A stretch of DNA of 64,000 bases. Source: Arsenophonus sp046530935. Lineage in GTDB: Bacteria > Pseudomonadota > Gammaproteobacteria > Enterobacterales > Enterobacteriaceae. The notes under the pieces were generated by a model. That model searched no databases. It was not told where the DNA came from and worked only from the letters and a program-made list of their open reading frames with translations. Shown here piece after piece: positions 1 through 10,578 of this stretch. Both the position numbers and the translations under genes were made by a program. Numbering within the stretch: position 1 is the first letter of the stretch; the number at the start of each line of letters is the position of its first letter. The stretch is taken from positions 1 to 64,000 of the forward strand of contig JBHEQW010000001.1 in NCBI GenBank assembly GCA_046530935.1, read 5' to 3'.

Positions 1-120
1 CTACCTGTATGGTAGACTTTTTTATGACATGTTATCTTTATATATTAAAATTATTTATAAAATATATCAGCAGGATATGCCATTATCTCCGAAATTAAAC
101 ACACCAAAAACAAGAATAAC
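1..120 (-). mobile_element. IS256-family remnant, N-terminal end, cut by window edge
   Basis: The first 70 bases resemble the N-terminal end of the better preserved IS256-like copy near 33384-33440 (shared pattern of a GGTAGAC motif, then a CAT-rich stretch and ATTAAAATTATT). No open frame survives. The rest of the element lies outside the window. Confidence 0.6.
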
Positions 121-149
121 TCCTAATTAAAACACGCATTAAACTGCTT

Positions 150-620
150 AAAATTAATTGACAGTTTGGCGCTCTGTAAACTCAATAAGCTGTGATGCAC
201 AGTATCAAACATTTGATTTCTTTAATCTCTGAACTAGAAAACAAAGGAATTCATTTTCACAGTTCGAAGGATTCTATCAGATGGTTTTTCCATCAGCAGG
301 CCGTTTTCTCTCATTTCATGAGAAAGTTTGCTTAAATTGAGGTGGCATTGATTGTTGAGCAGGTAATCTTTACTCCACACCATCCATAGCCGAATTTAGG
401 TTTAGTCGCAGCTAGAAGAAGAGTACGTATCAGGGTGGGTAGCGCCTTTGATCATTGTCTTCTGCACAACAACACCAAGCTAAAAAACTACTTTAGTTCA
501 GTCATAGCAAAAAAACAGCTAACATTACTATATGGAATTTCATTAAAAGGATCTACAAATACTGTTCAATTTATCGCATAACTTCAAACAGACAAAAGTA
601 TCTCCGATAAAAAATAACAG
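150..620 (+). pseudogene. Decayed serine recombinase (Hin/Pin-type invertase or resolvase)
   Basis: Frame-shifting translation gives pieces typical of the C-terminal part of a serine recombinase: HLISLISELENKGIHF at about 213-260, a stretch matching the usual 'S-AGRF-F' and 'A-E-ELIVE' region at about 290-360, GLVAARRR near 400-425, and a helix-turn-helix-like piece (LLYGISLK, then YKYC) near 525-575. Known family members invert or resolve DNA at short sites. Several stops and frameshifts lie between the pieces, so the gene is dead. The N-terminal catalytic serine region was not found; IS256 debris occupies the space just upstream. Confidence 0.65.
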
Positions 621-834
621 TGCAATTCAGTTACGCTGATGGAAAGACAAATAGTCAGCTATTTATCGCATGTTTTACCTTCAAATATCGCCAGGTGCAA
701 TTAAAAAAAATTAAAAGCGTTTATATCATTACAGCAATTGATATCAAATATTTTATCTTTTGCTATCAAATGATTTGACGCACTATATAATAATGAGTTG
801 CCATAAAATATTGTGTATAATGGTTAGGTTATTT

Positions 835-1085
835 TGCTATGATGCTTCTTAAATCTCTTAACACTTATAAAATTGAAGGTTGTTTACTAGCAGGATCACA
901 GCTCAAATTCTCTTAGCTACGACTTCCAGATTATCTGAGCAACAATGTAGCAACTTAAATAACATTGAATGGCTTATTTTTCTTGAACTACAGTTTTCTT
1001 CCAACATCAGCTTTCGTAGCCTCATCTTAAAAAAGTTAAATCAATAGAATTCCTCGTTCTTATTAATGCTAAGTGCTATCTAATG
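835..1085 (-). mobile_element. IS256-family remnant, C-terminal part
   Basis: This stretch aligns by eye with the minus-strand IS256 copies at 39458-39620 and 11120-11290: the 'ATGCTTC', 'AGCTCAAATTCTC' and 'CATTGAA-GG-T-TTTTTCTTGAAC' patterns recur in the same order. It encodes the degraded C-terminal part of the transposase in reverse. It abuts a plus-strand fragment at about 1085. Confidence 0.6.
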
Positions 1086-1935
1086 GCTTGAAGAGCACAG
1101 GCAATAAATAGTATCACATGATTTAATTGATGCGCGCTATGTTTTATTTCGTTGGCGATGGGATATACAGTCTCCTATAAGGCAAAATAATCGCCTTTTC
1201 CTGCTGGTCATTATTTGGATCACATTACCATAAAGGTAAAAAGGTAGTTACGCTAGAATAGGCTTATCGAGAATCAAAAGTGAACTTAGCCGAACTTCTC
1301 AATATCCTACAAGCTCCTGGATTAAGCGTATCTCTCAGGCTTGCTACTGGAAAATGTGTGCAGAAGTTTGCTATTGGTTTTGAAATATAATGGCACAATA
1401 TATGGCAATAGTAAAAATATTCTAGAGCACACACCACCACCAATGCTCTTCATCAAACAAAGCAACTAATGTGCTTCTTTTTACTCCATAAAGGCATGGA
1501 ATCAAAAGTTAAGGCTGAGCTCTTTTGGATATCTCGCTAGTAGAGAGAAGAAATCAGTGATGCCACTATAATAAATCTCTTAATATTTTATGGAAAAGTT
1601 TTCAGAGAAGTATCATGCAGCGATAAAGAAGTTGAAGAAAAATCAAGAAGAACTGCTAGCATTCTATTAGTTCGAATCAGAGCACTGAGCGTCAACAAGA
1701 GCAACGAAGCCAACACGCACCAAGAACTCTAGTTCAAAAAAATAATCATTTCAATTATATTTAGCTGCTACAGTCTGCTCAGAAAAGATAGAATCTGCTA
1801 AAAGTATTTAGCCATGAGATCACACAATGTTGATAAAATAAGATCCAATTTTAAGATGAATAAGAGATTCGCGAAGCATCATAGCAAAATAGCCTGACCC
1901 CAAACATCATATACCAGATTTGCTAATAACTCTTC
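1085..1935 (+). mobile_element. IS256-family remnant, middle to right end
   Basis: Plus-strand fragments of an IS256 transposase are visible: a piece like 'LIE-S-V-L-ELLNILQ' near 1265-1310 and a 'AN-LLFTP-RHGIKS' piece near 1465-1510 that matches the usual 'ANVL--LP--MQPKVKA'. It ends in the terminal repeat AGATTTGCTAATAAC (1916-1930), which recurs at the ends of other copies in the window. Many stops are present. The right end lies only 71 bases upstream of the uvrC start. Confidence 0.7.
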
Positions 1936-2006
1936 GTGGTGAAGTAAACTTAACTCATATATAGCTATAACCAATAAATTAATCTAAACAGAGGGTTTTT
2001 ATTATA

Positions 2007-3839
2007 GTGGCTGAACTATTTGATTTAAAAGTATTTTTTCGGACAGTAACTAATCAACCAGGTGTATATCGCATGTATGATACATCAGGGATAGTTATTT
2101 ATGTAGGTAAAGCAAAGGATTTAAAAAAACGTTTAGCTAGTTACTTTAGAAGGCAAATAACAAGCTGTAAAACAGAACAACTTCTTAAAAATATTGCTAA
2201 AATTGATATCACAGTAACGCATACAGAAACAGAAGCTTTATTACTTGAACATAACTATATTAAACATTATCAGCCTCGTTATAATGTTCTTCTAAGGGAT
2301 GATAAATCCTATCCTTATATTTTTTTAAGTGCAGATAAACATCCACGTTTAACTATGCATCGTGGCGCTATGAAAATAAAGGGAAACTATTTTGGTCCAT
2401 TTCCAAGTGTTCATACTGTTAAAGAAACACTGGCTTTATTACAAAAACTCTTTCCTATTCGTCAGTGTGAAGATAGTGTTTATCGTAACCGATCCAAACC
2501 ATGCCTTCAATATCAAATTAATCGCTGTATTGGGCCATGTGTTAAGGGTCTAATTGCTGATGAAGCATATCATCAACAAGTCGAATATGTTCGATTATTC
2601 TTGTCAGGTAAGGATCAGCAGATTCTTAATCAATTAATCCAAAATATGGACCAAGCCAGTGAAACTCTTAAGTTTGAAAGTGCAGCGCGTTATCGCGATC
2701 AAATACAAACCGTTAGAGCGGTTACAGAGCAACAATGTATTACCGGTAATACACAAGATTTAGATGTAATTAGCATTGCTTATCACTTAGGCATTGCCTG
2801 TATTCATGTAATTTTTATTCGCCAAGGAAAAGTACTTGGTAGCCGTAGTTATTATCCAAAGATTCCAACAAACACGCAATTAAGTGAGGTTGTGCAAACA
2901 TTTTTAGGGCAATTTTATTTACAAGGTAGCAAAATTTACTCTTTACCTACAGAAATATTATTAGATTTTTTATTACCAAAAAAAACACTATTTTCTAATT
3001 TTTTAACTAAAATAGTGGGACGCAAAATTAATATTCAAGTGAAACCGCGAGGAAGAAAATCAAAATATTTGAAGCTGGCTCGCACCAATGCAGGAACAGC
3101 ATTAACAACAAAAATTGCACAACAATCAACCTTTCACCAAAGAATGAAGATATTAGCTGATTTGCTAGAAGTAAAAAAAATTTATCGCATGGAATGCTTT
3201 GATATTAGCCATACATCTGGAGAGAAAACTGTAGCGTCTTGTGTTGTTTTTGATAGTGATGGGCCATTACGTTCTGAATATCGTTGTTATAATATAATTG
3301 ATATTATTCCTGGTGATGATTATGCTGCTGTGTATCAAGTTTTAACTAAACACTATTCTAAACATCTAGATAAAAATAAAGTGCCGGATATAATTTTTAT
3401 TGATGGTGGCAAGGGACAACTGGCTCAAGCAATCCGTGTATTCCAAACATTAAATGTCGATTGGGAGATTACTCACCCAAAATTAATAGGTATAGCTAAA
3501 GGACATGATCACAAAGCAGGCTTAGAAACCTTGTTTTTTAAAGCTGATGGCGAAGGTGTTTCGTTACCATCTGATTCACCTGCACTACACTTAATACAAA
3601 ATATTCGTAATGAATCACATAATCATGCTATTACAAGACATCGTAAAAATAGAGCAAAAGTTAGAAATACAAGCACATTAGAGTTTATTGAAGGGATAGG
3701 TCCTAAACGTCGTCAGATGCTGCTTAAATATATGGGTGGCTTACAAACTTTACGTAATGCAAGTCTTGATGAAATTGCAAAAATACCAACAATTTCATAT
3801 ACACTAGCAGAAAAAATTTATAATGCGTTGAAGCAATAA
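2007..3839 (+). CDS. uvrC: UvrABC system endonuclease subunit C
   Basis: UvrC makes both incisions around a lesion in nucleotide excision repair, acting on the UvrB-DNA complex. The 610 residues equal the E. coli length. The N-terminal GIY-YIG nuclease is intact (G19-V-Y, Y32-V-G, R42, E76), a UVR-type segment lies near residues 205-240, the RNase H-like nuclease keeps Asp in FDISH, GDD and IDGGKG plus His in NHAI, and helix-hairpin-helix motifs close the protein (EGIGPKRR). The start is GTG with GAGGG at 1991-1995. It precedes pgsA as in enterobacteria. The usual upstream neighbour uvrY is absent; an IS256 end sits there instead. No uvrA or uvrB lies in the window. Confidence 0.98.
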   Translation: MAELFDLKVFFRTVTNQPGVYRMYDTSGIVIYVGKAKDLKKRLASYFRRQITSCKTEQLLKNIAKIDITVTHTETEALLLEHNYIKHYQPRYNVLLRDDKSYPYIFLSADKHPRLTMHRGAMKIKGNYFGPFPSVHTVKETLALLQKLFPIRQCEDSVYRNRSKPCLQYQINRCIGPCVKGLIADEAYHQQVEYVRLFLSGKDQQILNQLIQNMDQASETLKFESAARYRDQIQTVRAVTEQQCITGNTQDLDVISIAYHLGIACIHVIFIRQGKVLGSRSYYPKIPTNTQLSEVVQTFLGQFYLQGSKIYSLPTEILLDFLLPKKTLFSNFLTKIVGRKINIQVKPRGRKSKYLKLARTNAGTALTTKIAQQSTFHQRMKILADLLEVKKIYRMECFDISHTSGEKTVASCVVFDSDGPLRSEYRCYNIIDIIPGDDYAAVYQVLTKHYSKHLDKNKVPDIIFIDGGKGQLAQAIRVFQTLNVDWEITHPKLIGIAKGHDHKAGLETLFFKADGEGVSLPSDSPALHLIQNIRNESHNHAITRHRKNRAKVRNTSTLEFIEGIGPKRRQMLLKYMGGLQTLRNASLDEIAKIPTISYTLAEKIYNALKQ

Positions 3840-3891
3840 GCATAATGGAATATATATATATTTTATTTTACCCAAATAATTATAGAGCATG

Positions 3892-4440
3892 ATGCAATTA
3901 AATATTCCAACTTTGTTAACACTTTTTCGTATCATATTGATTCCGTTTTTTGTATTATTTTTTTATCTTCCTTTTCATTGGGGGCCTTTTGTTTGTACAT
4001 TTCTTTTTGTTATTGCAGCATTAACTGATTGGTTTGATGGGTTTCTTGCCAGACTGTGGCAGCAAACAACTAGATTTGGTGCATTTTTAGATCCGATCGC
4101 TGATAAGGTTATGGTGGTAACTGCATTAGTATTAGTGACAGAATATTATCATTCATGGTGGGTTACATTACCTACAGTAACTATGATTGCACGTGAAATC
4201 ATTATTTCATCATTACGGAAATGGATGGCTGATGTAAAAACCCTTAGTTGTGTACCTGTTTCTTGGATTGGAAAATTTAAAACAGCAGCCCAGATGATCT
4301 CATTAGTTGGATTGCTGTGGCATCCTACTATCCAAATTGAAGTAATTGCTATCGTATTACTTTATTTTTCGGTTATATTAACGTTTTGGTCTATGTTTCA
4401 CTATTTATCTGGAACTTGGAGAAATTTAAATGAGGCATAA
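3892..4440 (+). CDS. pgsA: CDP-diacylglycerol--glycerol-3-phosphate 3-phosphatidyltransferase
   Basis: PgsA is the inner-membrane enzyme that makes phosphatidylglycerophosphate from CDP-diacylglycerol and glycerol 3-phosphate, the committed step to phosphatidylglycerol and cardiolipin. The CDP-alcohol phosphotransferase signature is complete; counting from the upstream ATG it is D50-G-x2-A54-R55-x8-G64-x3-D68-x3-D72. Several hydrophobic helices follow. Two consecutive ATG codons occur (3889 and 3892). The second gives the family N-terminus (MQ-NIPTLLTLFR) and 182 residues, as in E. coli. It lies 52 bases after uvrC, probably in one transcript, and upstream of a tRNA operon that has its own promoter. 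Confidence 0.97.
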   Translation: MQLNIPTLLTLFRIILIPFFVLFFYLPFHWGPFVCTFLFVIAALTDWFDGFLARLWQQTTRFGAFLDPIADKVMVVTALVLVTEYYHSWWVTLPTVTMIAREIIISSLRKWMADVKTLSCVPVSWIGKFKTAAQMISLVGLLWHPTIQIEVIAIVLLYFSVILTFWSMFHYLSGTWRNLNEA

Positions 4441-4491
4441 TAATAAAATGATAAAAAACTAGTTAACAAATCTAATTAATAAATAATACTA

Positions 4492-4519
4492 TTGACTCAA
4501 TATAGGAAACAAGTAAAAT
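4492..4519 (+). promoter_or_regulatory. Promoter of the glyW-cysT-leuZ tRNA operon
   Basis: TTGACT at 4492-4497 and TAAAAT at 4514-4519 are separated by 16 bases and lie 68 bases before the first tRNA. The leader carries a small tandem repeat (GACGTCA twice, 4531-4544). This is a sigma-70-type match; activity is inferred from position. Confidence 0.6.
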
Positions 4520-4586
4520 GCAGCTCATCAGACGTCAGACGTCAGATAATGCTAGTTTTAACAAACTAACTAAACATATGGAAAAT

Positions 4587-4662
<76 letters not shown>

Positions 4663-4704
4663 ATATCTCTCCTAGAGATAAGCCAGATAAGCCAGATTGA
4701 GTAT

Positions 4705-4778
4705 GGCGCGTTGGCAGAGTGGCCATGCAGCGGATTGCAAATCCGTCTACCTCGGTTCGACTCCGGGACGCGCCTCCA
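4705..4778 (+). tRNA. cysT: tRNA-Cys(GCA)
   Basis: Complete cloverleaf with anticodon GCA and encoded CCA, 74 bases. The D arm differs from E. coli at several positions, while acceptor, anticodon and T stems pair (one G-U in the T stem). It lies 42 bases after glyW. Confidence 0.96.
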
Positions 4779-4785
4779 AAATTTA

Positions 4786-4869
4786 GCCCAGGTGGTGAAA
4801 TCGGTAGACACAAGGGATTTAAAATCCCTCGGCCTTAAGGCTATGCGGGTTCAAGTCCCGCCTTGGGCA
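4786..4869 (+). tRNA. leuZ: tRNA-Leu(UAA)
   Basis: Class II tRNA with a long variable arm, anticodon TAA and paired acceptor stem GCCCAGG/CCTTGGGC. The bases after the discriminator are CAA instead of CCA, so the 3' end must be completed by tRNA nucleotidyltransferase. It lies 7 bases after cysT and ends the operon. No convincing terminator with a T tract was seen directly downstream. Confidence 0.96.
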
Positions 4870-5029
4870 CAATAATAAAAATATCTTTATTATCAAAAAA
4901 ATTAATCAATAAAAATTCACATATTTAAGACAAAATTATTTATAGCAAAAATTGCATTTTTATATTTTTGATTTGATTATTTCTTTTTTAGCTCAACTGC
5001 TTTGTAGCAAAATATTAATTTTTTGTCAT

Positions 5030-5560
5030 ATCTTGCAGTTTAAGCGATGTCTTATGAGGCTATATAGTAGCTTATACTATATATGGGCAAAGGTTATTAA
5101 TATAAATCCCATATAGCAGTATGAAGAATTTTCTCTATCAAGTTTGCTTGAAAAAGAAAACAGTCATATAAACAAAAGAGATTCTTTACCTCACTCCATA
5201 TCAATATAAAGCTGCACCTTATTTACTTGTACTTGCCTCAGAAATAATTTGTCGGATGATATCGATTCATACATTTAAGTAACTCGTTCCAGTTTATCCT
5301 TGCAATATTGTCACAGTGAACATGCTATGTTATCCACTTGGAAGATATCATTATGGGTTACAATGATATCGTTGAAAAATCTCTGGTTGAAAAAAAAGAT
5401 TTAACAATCTTACTAAAAGTCTTCTTGCGAAACTACATCACAAAGACAAATGGTTTAGTTATCTACGATGTATGTTGAATGGCTTTAGTTTATTGGAGTC
5501 AGAAAAACAAACAGGAATTAATTTAAAACAAAGTTTAGATGACGTCACTATACCTTCTTA
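5030..5560 (+). mobile_element. IS1595-like transposase remnant, truncated
   Basis: The sequence parallels the more complete copies at 33610-34540 and 59440-60420: a 'KD-WFSYLRCMLNGFSLLES-KQTGINLKQSL' type reading is recoverable at about 5440-5550 after allowing frameshifts. It breaks off at about 5560 where an IS256 fragment begins. No open frame remains. Confidence 0.6.
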
Positions 5561-6190
5561 AAAAGATCTACCATACATGTATACGCGAAACTACAGACAT
5601 TACTTCTGATCCATTACATGAACTCATCCGTAATGGTGGCTGATAGCTGATAATAGAAAAACCATCGGTTAAAGCTGAGCCTCAAGAAGCTATTCTACAA
5701 CAACCTGCTGCTAAAACATCACTTTATCAAGGAGTGTACATTCGTCTTCCGTAAGGATTATTTTTCATAGATAACAGCGTGCAGACTGGTATTTTAGCGA
5801 TGTTGAGATTAAAAGTGACTAAGATTAAGGAGTAGACCAATCCCCAACAATAGGCAGCAAGAGAACAGGATTTAACAGTTTGCTGTGCTTTATCTAAAGA
5901 GAGTGTAAAAACACTCCAGAAAAGTTGTTGCCATAACTGATACCAGCGAGGCATCTCCAGAAACAATTTCTACTAAGCCATGTAAATGCTTTTTCTTGGT
6001 AAAAAAGCACATGCTTTTTTAAAGCGCGAATCAACATATTGAAATAGCAATGATTTAAAGAGAAATTTTTAGCAAATATAGTGCATGACGGTCAAGTGTT
6101 TAGCTTTAATGATTTATGAACATATTTTTCATCTTTAAGTTAAATGTTGATTAAACCAGTGTCAGCATTGTTATAAATCCCATTCACCTG
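5560..6190 (+). mobile_element. IS256-family remnant, N-terminal half
   Basis: Plus-strand pieces of the transposase N-terminal half: an 'ITSDPLHELIRNG' reading near 5600-5640, 'VEIKVTKIKE' near 5803-5833, and 'GISRNNFY-AM-MLFLGKKA' near 5950-6010, corresponding to 'STGDFQEAL-ALLGKEA'. Stops interrupt all frames. A minus-strand half of another copy follows at about 6190. Confidence 0.65.
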
Positions 6191-7440
6191 TTCAAGCTTT
6201 TCTGAATTGAATAAACTCTAGCAGTTAAATAGCATTGAAAGAGCTGTTTTTCTTGAACTGCAATTCTTAGTGCATCAGCCTTGTAACCTGAATATCGGGA
6301 AAAAGCTGATTTTAGATTTGTCATTCTTAATTAACAACCACTGATACTGACTAGAAGTCGTAGAAAAATTCCATTAACTCTTCTCAATCTTTCTTCAGCT
6401 TCTTCATCCCGCAGAAGATACACTTTGCTGAAAACATTACTAATAAAACATTAATAGCTTTATTAGCGTATTACCTCCATGTGCTAACCAGATAGCACAA
6501 TCCAGCCGCTTATCCTTAATTTTTCTTTTCATGCCTTTGTAGTGAATCCAGCACATTAGCTATTTTATGTACCCAACAGAGTAGTTGCTGTCTGTCTTGG
6601 AATATTTTTGTCATTGCATTTTAAAAATCAATGGCACCATCATCTCCACTAACAAGCCTTGTGGATATGATTAAGCCGCACCGCTCGTAGTCTATTTCTA
6701 TTTAAAGACTTCTGATAGAGGATGAATGAGAGTAGTCCACCAGGAAATAGACCATCTGGTTTTTCACTGAAAAACGGAGAGCTTCATCGCCCATAAAATC
6801 ACAGGTAGAATAGCTATTCCATAACATATACAGAGGCCATGATATGGAGCAGCAACTATTTGAGAGTATTTTTGCACTATTCATATAAGCCAGCAACAAA
6901 CCATTGAAATATATTTTGTTGTCGCTACAATGCCATATCTTAGGCACTTTAATCTCAACATCGACAATATCAGCTTATATGCTGTTAACAGTAGCAATTA
7001 ACCATTATGTAGATGGTAATGACGCCAGTTAAAAGGTGGTGTTTTAGCAGGATATTGTCCTGGCAGCATGTCTTTGAGCTCATCTCCTCAACGGACGCTT
7101 GTATCATTGCCTGACACTATTACTAATAAGTTCATGCATGGAATTACAGGTAATATCTGGTTTCGTGGATGCATGTGGAGTAAACTTTTTCATGGCATAT
7201 CATCTCTCTGTTGTTTAAATCATCTATACAATCAATTACCATGGCACACACACCAGCATCTCCAAAACTCCATACAGCAGAAATAAGCACAACCATAAGC
7301 AATAGGCATTTGAGCTAGCTGATCCAGACATATGGTATGATGATAAACAACGTCCAATTTAAGGATGGATAATAAATTCATTAAGCATCAAACTTGAACA
7401 GTAGCCCATGGAACCTCATACGCTAGATTTGCTAATAAGT
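6190..7440 (-). mobile_element. IS256-family remnant, near full length
   Basis: On the minus strand the transposase piece CWVHKIANVLDS is recovered at about 6545-6585 after frameshifts, matching the family's 'CW-HK-ANVL--LP'. The terminal repeat AGATTTGCTAATAAG closes the element at 7425-7439. Short open frames inside it (for example 6702-6947 and 7068-7286) are not real genes. Confidence 0.7.
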
Positions 7441-7633
7441 CTTAAAACATGCTAAATGCAACTAATCATTAAAATAATTTTAATCAAAAAAGAAAAATAT
7501 TAAGAATAATAAATTAATAAGTAGATAGAATGAACTTACATATGCCTATGCTAAATGAATAAAAACCCTTTATAGCCAGTAAATCAATATTTTTTAATAT
7601 ACTTTCAAGAAAAAATTTTTATAATAGGATTTT

Positions 7634-8398
7634 ATGAAAAAAACCATTAAATTACTACTCAAGATATTTTTTGCCTTACTCTTATCTATAATAGTTTATT
7701 TTGCCTATATAAAAATAAATAGTGATAAGTTATGGAAAATTATTAATCAAGAATGTATTCCTAATTTTAAAAATGGCAACTTACAAACATCATGTATCAA
7801 AGTTGATCAACAACATCGATATGTAATCTATAAGGATATAAATGGACCATTACATAATTTATTACTACCGTTAGATAAAATCTCCGGCATCGAAAGTCCT
7901 ATTTTGCAACAAAAAAATACAAAAAATTATTTTACATTAGCATGGCAAAATCGTGAACTACTTGTTAAATCAGCAAGCAACCCCATAAATGAGCAATTTC
8001 TATCTCTTGCTATAAACTCAAAATATGGTCGCACGCAAGATCAATTACACATTCATTTAGCCTGTTTAAAACCTGAAATATATCAAATAATAAAAAAAAA
8101 CGAGCATACCATAACCAGTAATTGGCGACCATTACCTTTAAAGGATAGAATTAATAATCATGAATACTTAGCTATTAAGATTTCTACCTCTGACATAAAT
8201 AAAATATCACCATTTAATTATCTAGAAAAATATACCGTAGAGCATGATGATAATATTGCGTACTACGGCTTAGCGATGATGCCAAGCGCCCAACAAAATA
8301 AATTTATTTTATTGACAACACGGCTAAAATTGCAAGATTTCAATCTTGGTTCAGTTGGTTTAATTCAAGATTATCTCTGTAAATTAAGCGACAATTAA
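7634..8398 (+). CDS. cdh: CDP-diacylglycerol pyrophosphatase
   Basis: Cdh hydrolyses CDP-diacylglycerol to phosphatidate and CMP and is anchored in the inner membrane. The 254 residues match the E. coli length. An N-terminal membrane helix spans about residues 5-27. The family blocks are present: KDINGPL (67-73), ESPIL (87-91), FTLAWQNRELL (100-110), SLAINSKYGRTQ (124-135), the histidine motif H139-I-H141-LAC, and HEYLAIK. TATAATAGGA lies just upstream of the ATG. The gene stands alone between dead IS copies, so it must carry its own signals. In E. coli it neighbours tpiA, which is not seen here. A complete frame amid decayed DNA implies selection. Confidence 0.93.
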   Translation: MKKTIKLLLKIFFALLLSIIVYFAYIKINSDKLWKIINQECIPNFKNGNLQTSCIKVDQQHRYVIYKDINGPLHNLLLPLDKISGIESPILQQKNTKNYFTLAWQNRELLVKSASNPINEQFLSLAINSKYGRTQDQLHIHLACLKPEIYQIIKKNEHTITSNWRPLPLKDRINNHEYLAIKISTSDINKISPFNYLEKYTVEHDDNIAYYGLAMMPSAQQNKFILLTTRLKLQDFNLGSVGLIQDYLCKLSDN

Positions 8399-8480
8399 AG
8401 CCATGTTTAATTATTAACCATCAACAAAAAAAGCAACTAAAATGGTATATAATTACTCGCAATATTGATAGAGTAAAAGG

Positions 8481-9910
8481 AGTTATTAGCAAATCTATTG
8501 TATGATGGTTCAGGCTACCTTTCATTCTAGAATGCTTCGTAAATATGTTCTCCATCCTTAAATTGCACGTTGGTTATAACCACCAGGATAAAACCAGGTT
8601 AACTCACATCACCACCTTATAGTATGTTCCAGCCCATTCTGAGAAGAATGTATTAGCTTAAATATCATTGAAATTGTTGTTTTCTAAAATTAAAGTTCTT
8701 GGCTGGTCGCAAATTCGGTATTTTTATTTATACCAAACGCTAGATCTGACTGGAAGATCCAGAAGAATTACAGCAATTCTTCTAGATCTTCATCTAGCTT
8801 CTTCATTGCTGTAGGAGATATTTCGTTGAAACCATTGCCAATAAAACATCAATGGCTTTATTAGAGATAAAGCCACATCTTGTGCTAACAAGAAAGTTCT
8901 CAAATCTTAGACTTAATTTTTGTTTGCATGCCTTTAGAGTAAAGCCAGTACATTAGCTATTTTATGTACCCCAACATGGTTGGTTACCAATATCAAATGA
9001 TATTTTTACAATTGCATTATAAAAACCAATAAACCAATCATCTACACTAGCAAACCTTGGAATACAGTTAAACAACGCCACCTATCATTTTTCATTGAAA
9101 ATTTAGCTAAATTTGCTTCTGACTCTCGATACCCATCGCTTTAAGCCCAACAAGCTTATTAACGTCCATGCTCAATGACATCAATAATAACTAATAGTTT
9201 ATGTAAAAGCGATTATCTTCCATTATATAACGGCATATGCTATCGACCACAGAATAAACATATCGCATATCGCTTAAATCACACAGCTACCTTTACCTGT
9301 GCTCTTAAAAGCCATTTATGTTTAACCATTACCTATGATCGATGGAGGAAGGAGTGCTTACCCAAGAGATAGCATGTGCTTTTTTTTGCGAGAACCTGAC
9401 ATATCAGCGCTCGTAAAAATTGCAGGTTGAAACGGCTCTCAGCTCGGGTGCACAACCTATATTGACTAAGAACTCTCAACGTTTTTTTGTGTGCTTAAGA
9501 TAAGATGGTGCTAACGAGTTGTTGAAATATATTCCATTATTGATAAGATCTCTTTGACCTTAGGTCACTTTAATTTCAACATCACCCATGCTAGTCGTAT
9601 AGTTCACTATGGCAAATAATCATTACCAGACGACAACATCGACATAATGTACATCGAAAACGCATAGTTCATCATGTTATCGCGGCATGACTTTGAGCTT
9701 AGACTCAACTGTAGTTAATAGCAGCTTGCTTAGCACAGTTATTGATGGTTTATGCAAAGGATTTTTATATGTAAAATCTCATTTCTCCTCTATTTCTGTA
9801 TAGAAGAACTTTCCTATGCCATATCATCTCTCTGTTATTAAAATTATTTACAAAATTAATCAGAATTATAATATACCAACCAACCATCTTCAAAACACTA
9901 TATACCAGAA
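8481..9910 (-). mobile_element. IS256-family remnant, near full length
   Basis: It begins with the terminal repeat AGTTATTAGCAAATCT (8481-8496) and runs in reverse through recognisable blocks such as the complement of 'HKIANVL' near 8945-8975. The far end is blurred near 9900. The 65-codon open frame at 9175-9372 is an accident within it. Confidence 0.65.
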
Positions 9911-10578
9911 CTGAGCATAATTCAGACAAGCGATTATCTTGTTACAACATAGTAACGGATTACACACTTATAATATAAAAAAACAACTAAAAAAAACAAC
10001 AATTTTTTAACTTTTTATTTTTAGAAAAAATGCAAAAATTATTATATAAGTCAATATTTCTAAGCAAAAAATGCATTGCAATATAATACTAAAGCTAACT
10101 ATTAGAATGAAAAATTTGTTGCTATTTAACTATTTTAAATAATAGATAAAAATACTATTTATTTTCTTATAAAAATAATTGCTATTGTTATGTTACTAGA
10201 ACATAAAAGTAATTTGATTAAAAAATTAATCTACGTAATATATAGATAAACCATTAATTAACAAAAAACAAACATTTTAATGTTAATATCCTTTTAAATT
10301 AAGTAAAACGATTACTAACATAAAATTATTATTAAGTTGATAAAAAATTTTTACTTTATACCATTATAAAGTCTGCATTTAATCTTGCATTAATTAATTA
10401 AAATTTCCTAGAATGAGACTATGTTCAAATTAATTAATTTCAGCAATTATTACACAGTGCTTTTTTATCATCATATATTCTGTATTCTGGTAGACTTTTT
10501 ATATTTTGTTTAGGAGTGAATTAGTCTCTAATCTACTAATTAAACTATTATGTTAGCTATTATTTTAGGAGAAAAATT
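9911..10578. other. AT-rich intergenic region, no gene recognised
   Basis: Very AT-rich sequence with stops in all frames between an IS256 remnant and the bactofilin gene. I see no protein, RNA or element signature. It must hold whatever promoter serves the bactofilin gene, but no convincing candidate stands out. Confidence 0.5.

Noticed and set aside
9175..9372. 65-codon frame
   Set aside because: It lies within an IS256 remnant and has no family signature or ribosome-binding site.
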